Part shown: positions 63,826-64,000 of the stretch, piece after piece
Position numbering within the stretch: the stretch's first letter is position 1
Layout of the letters: each line of letters starts with the position of its first letter
NCBI GenBank assembly: GCA_964600615.1
Contig: CAZRJK010000004.1
Coordinates: 17,161-81,160, forward strand
Origin: RUG11198 sp964600615
GTDB taxonomy: Bacteria > Bacillota_I > Bacilli_A > RF39 > UBA660
DNA length: 64,000 nucleotides
Direction of reading: 5' to 3'
Notes under the pieces: generated by a model
The model's input: the letters and a program-made list of their open reading frames with translations, nothing else
Database searches by the model: none
Told to the model about the DNA's origin: nothing
Position numbers and translations under genes: made by a program

Positions 63826-64000
63826 TTATATTCTCTTAGTACCAAATCCGTACTCATTATACTTTTTAATTGCTCTTGGAAGTCCTTCTTCACAAGCCAT
63901 ACTTAAATAATACTTTGCTTTTTCAATATCTTTTTCAGTACCAACACCATTATAATAGAAGTTCGCACCTAAATCATATATTGCAGCAATATGTCCTTCA
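63826..64000 (-). CDS. Sel1-repeat protein, C-terminal fragment
   Basis: Runs off the right edge; the last 58 codons are visible. GHIAAIYDLGANFYYNGVGT then EKDIEKAKYYLSMACEEGLP is a clear Sel1-like repeat (AxYxLGxxYxxGxGVxxDxxKAxxYYxxAAxxGxxxA). Scaffold for protein interactions; function unknown. It ends 19 nt before the rbgA start. Confidence 0.8.
   Translation of the reverse strand, partial: EGHIAAIYDLGANFYYNGVGTEKDIEKAKYYLSMACEEGLPRAIKKYNEYGFGTKRI

Noticed and set aside
1..64000. CRISPR arrays, insertion sequences, prophage structural genes or a reverse transcriptase
   Set aside because: None seen: no regularly spaced repeats, no transposase other than the Rpn-type protein, no capsid, terminase or integrase proteins, and no YxDD-type reverse transcriptase among the readable frames.

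Overview
The window is about 26% G+C by eye and gene-dense, with minimal spacers, standard genetic code (TGA used as stop) and AGGAGG/AGGTGA ribosome binding sites. Most genes lie on the minus strand. It looks like an uncultured, AT-rich Bacillota near the RF39/Erysipelotrichales-like Bacilli. It makes peptidoglycan (murC, M23 and NlpC hydrolases, D,D-carboxypeptidase) and keeps an endospore programme: spmA-spmB-dacB, ylbJ-ylbL, a GerA-type germinant receptor subunit, a SpoVB-type flippase and a SirA-like replication inhibitor. It is probably anaerobic (class III ribonucleotide reductase, rubrerythrin, FeoAB). The taxonomic placement is inference from composition and gene content.

Layout: 1-5.5 kb carries a glycosyltransferase/flippase/pgk operon, a compact hydrophobic-peptide locus with its own promoter and foldback RNA, an RluA/Nudix/DUF1294 group, rubrerythrin and a rhomboid protease. 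5.5-14 kb holds two secreted proteins whose 3' ends carry abrupt GC-rich tracts resembling diversity-generating retroelement (DGR) variable regions, interleaved with a KilA-N gene, rseP-cdsA, mtaB and an Rpn-type nuclease. 14-31 kb is tRNA modification and translation housekeeping (murC, trmD, rimM, trmH-like, miaB-ricA-like, lepA), a degenerate RNB nuclease, a frameshifted DUF1016 gene and an anaerobic ribonucleotide reductase whose glycyl-radical loop is a separate small ORF. 31-41.6 kb is the sporulation/envelope block plus feoAB. 41.6-53.9 kb carries ruvB, an unknown HExxH protein, smpB, two tandem CapA proteins, two RNase R paralogues, secG, tRNA-Ala and tRNA-Pro, a small membrane gene bracketed by duplicated terminators, and fmt. 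54-64 kb holds a YhcC radical SAM protein, two more TYAYF-type exported proteins, a GT-C-like membrane protein, tmk, CmpB, DUF368, NlpC/P60, tRNA-Cys, a sirA-yneF pair, recX, rbgA and a Sel1-repeat fragment.

Best leads: (i) two GC-rich putative DGR variable regions in secreted proteins, with no reverse transcriptase in the window; (ii) the 2.55-2.82 kb hydrophobic peptide gene with a sequestered Shine-Dalgarno and 5'-3' panhandle, resembling a type I toxin; (iii) the split NrdD; (iv) the terminator-flanked cassette beside tRNA-Pro; (v) a shared upstream element in front of the two lone plus-strand KilA-N and DUF1016 genes.
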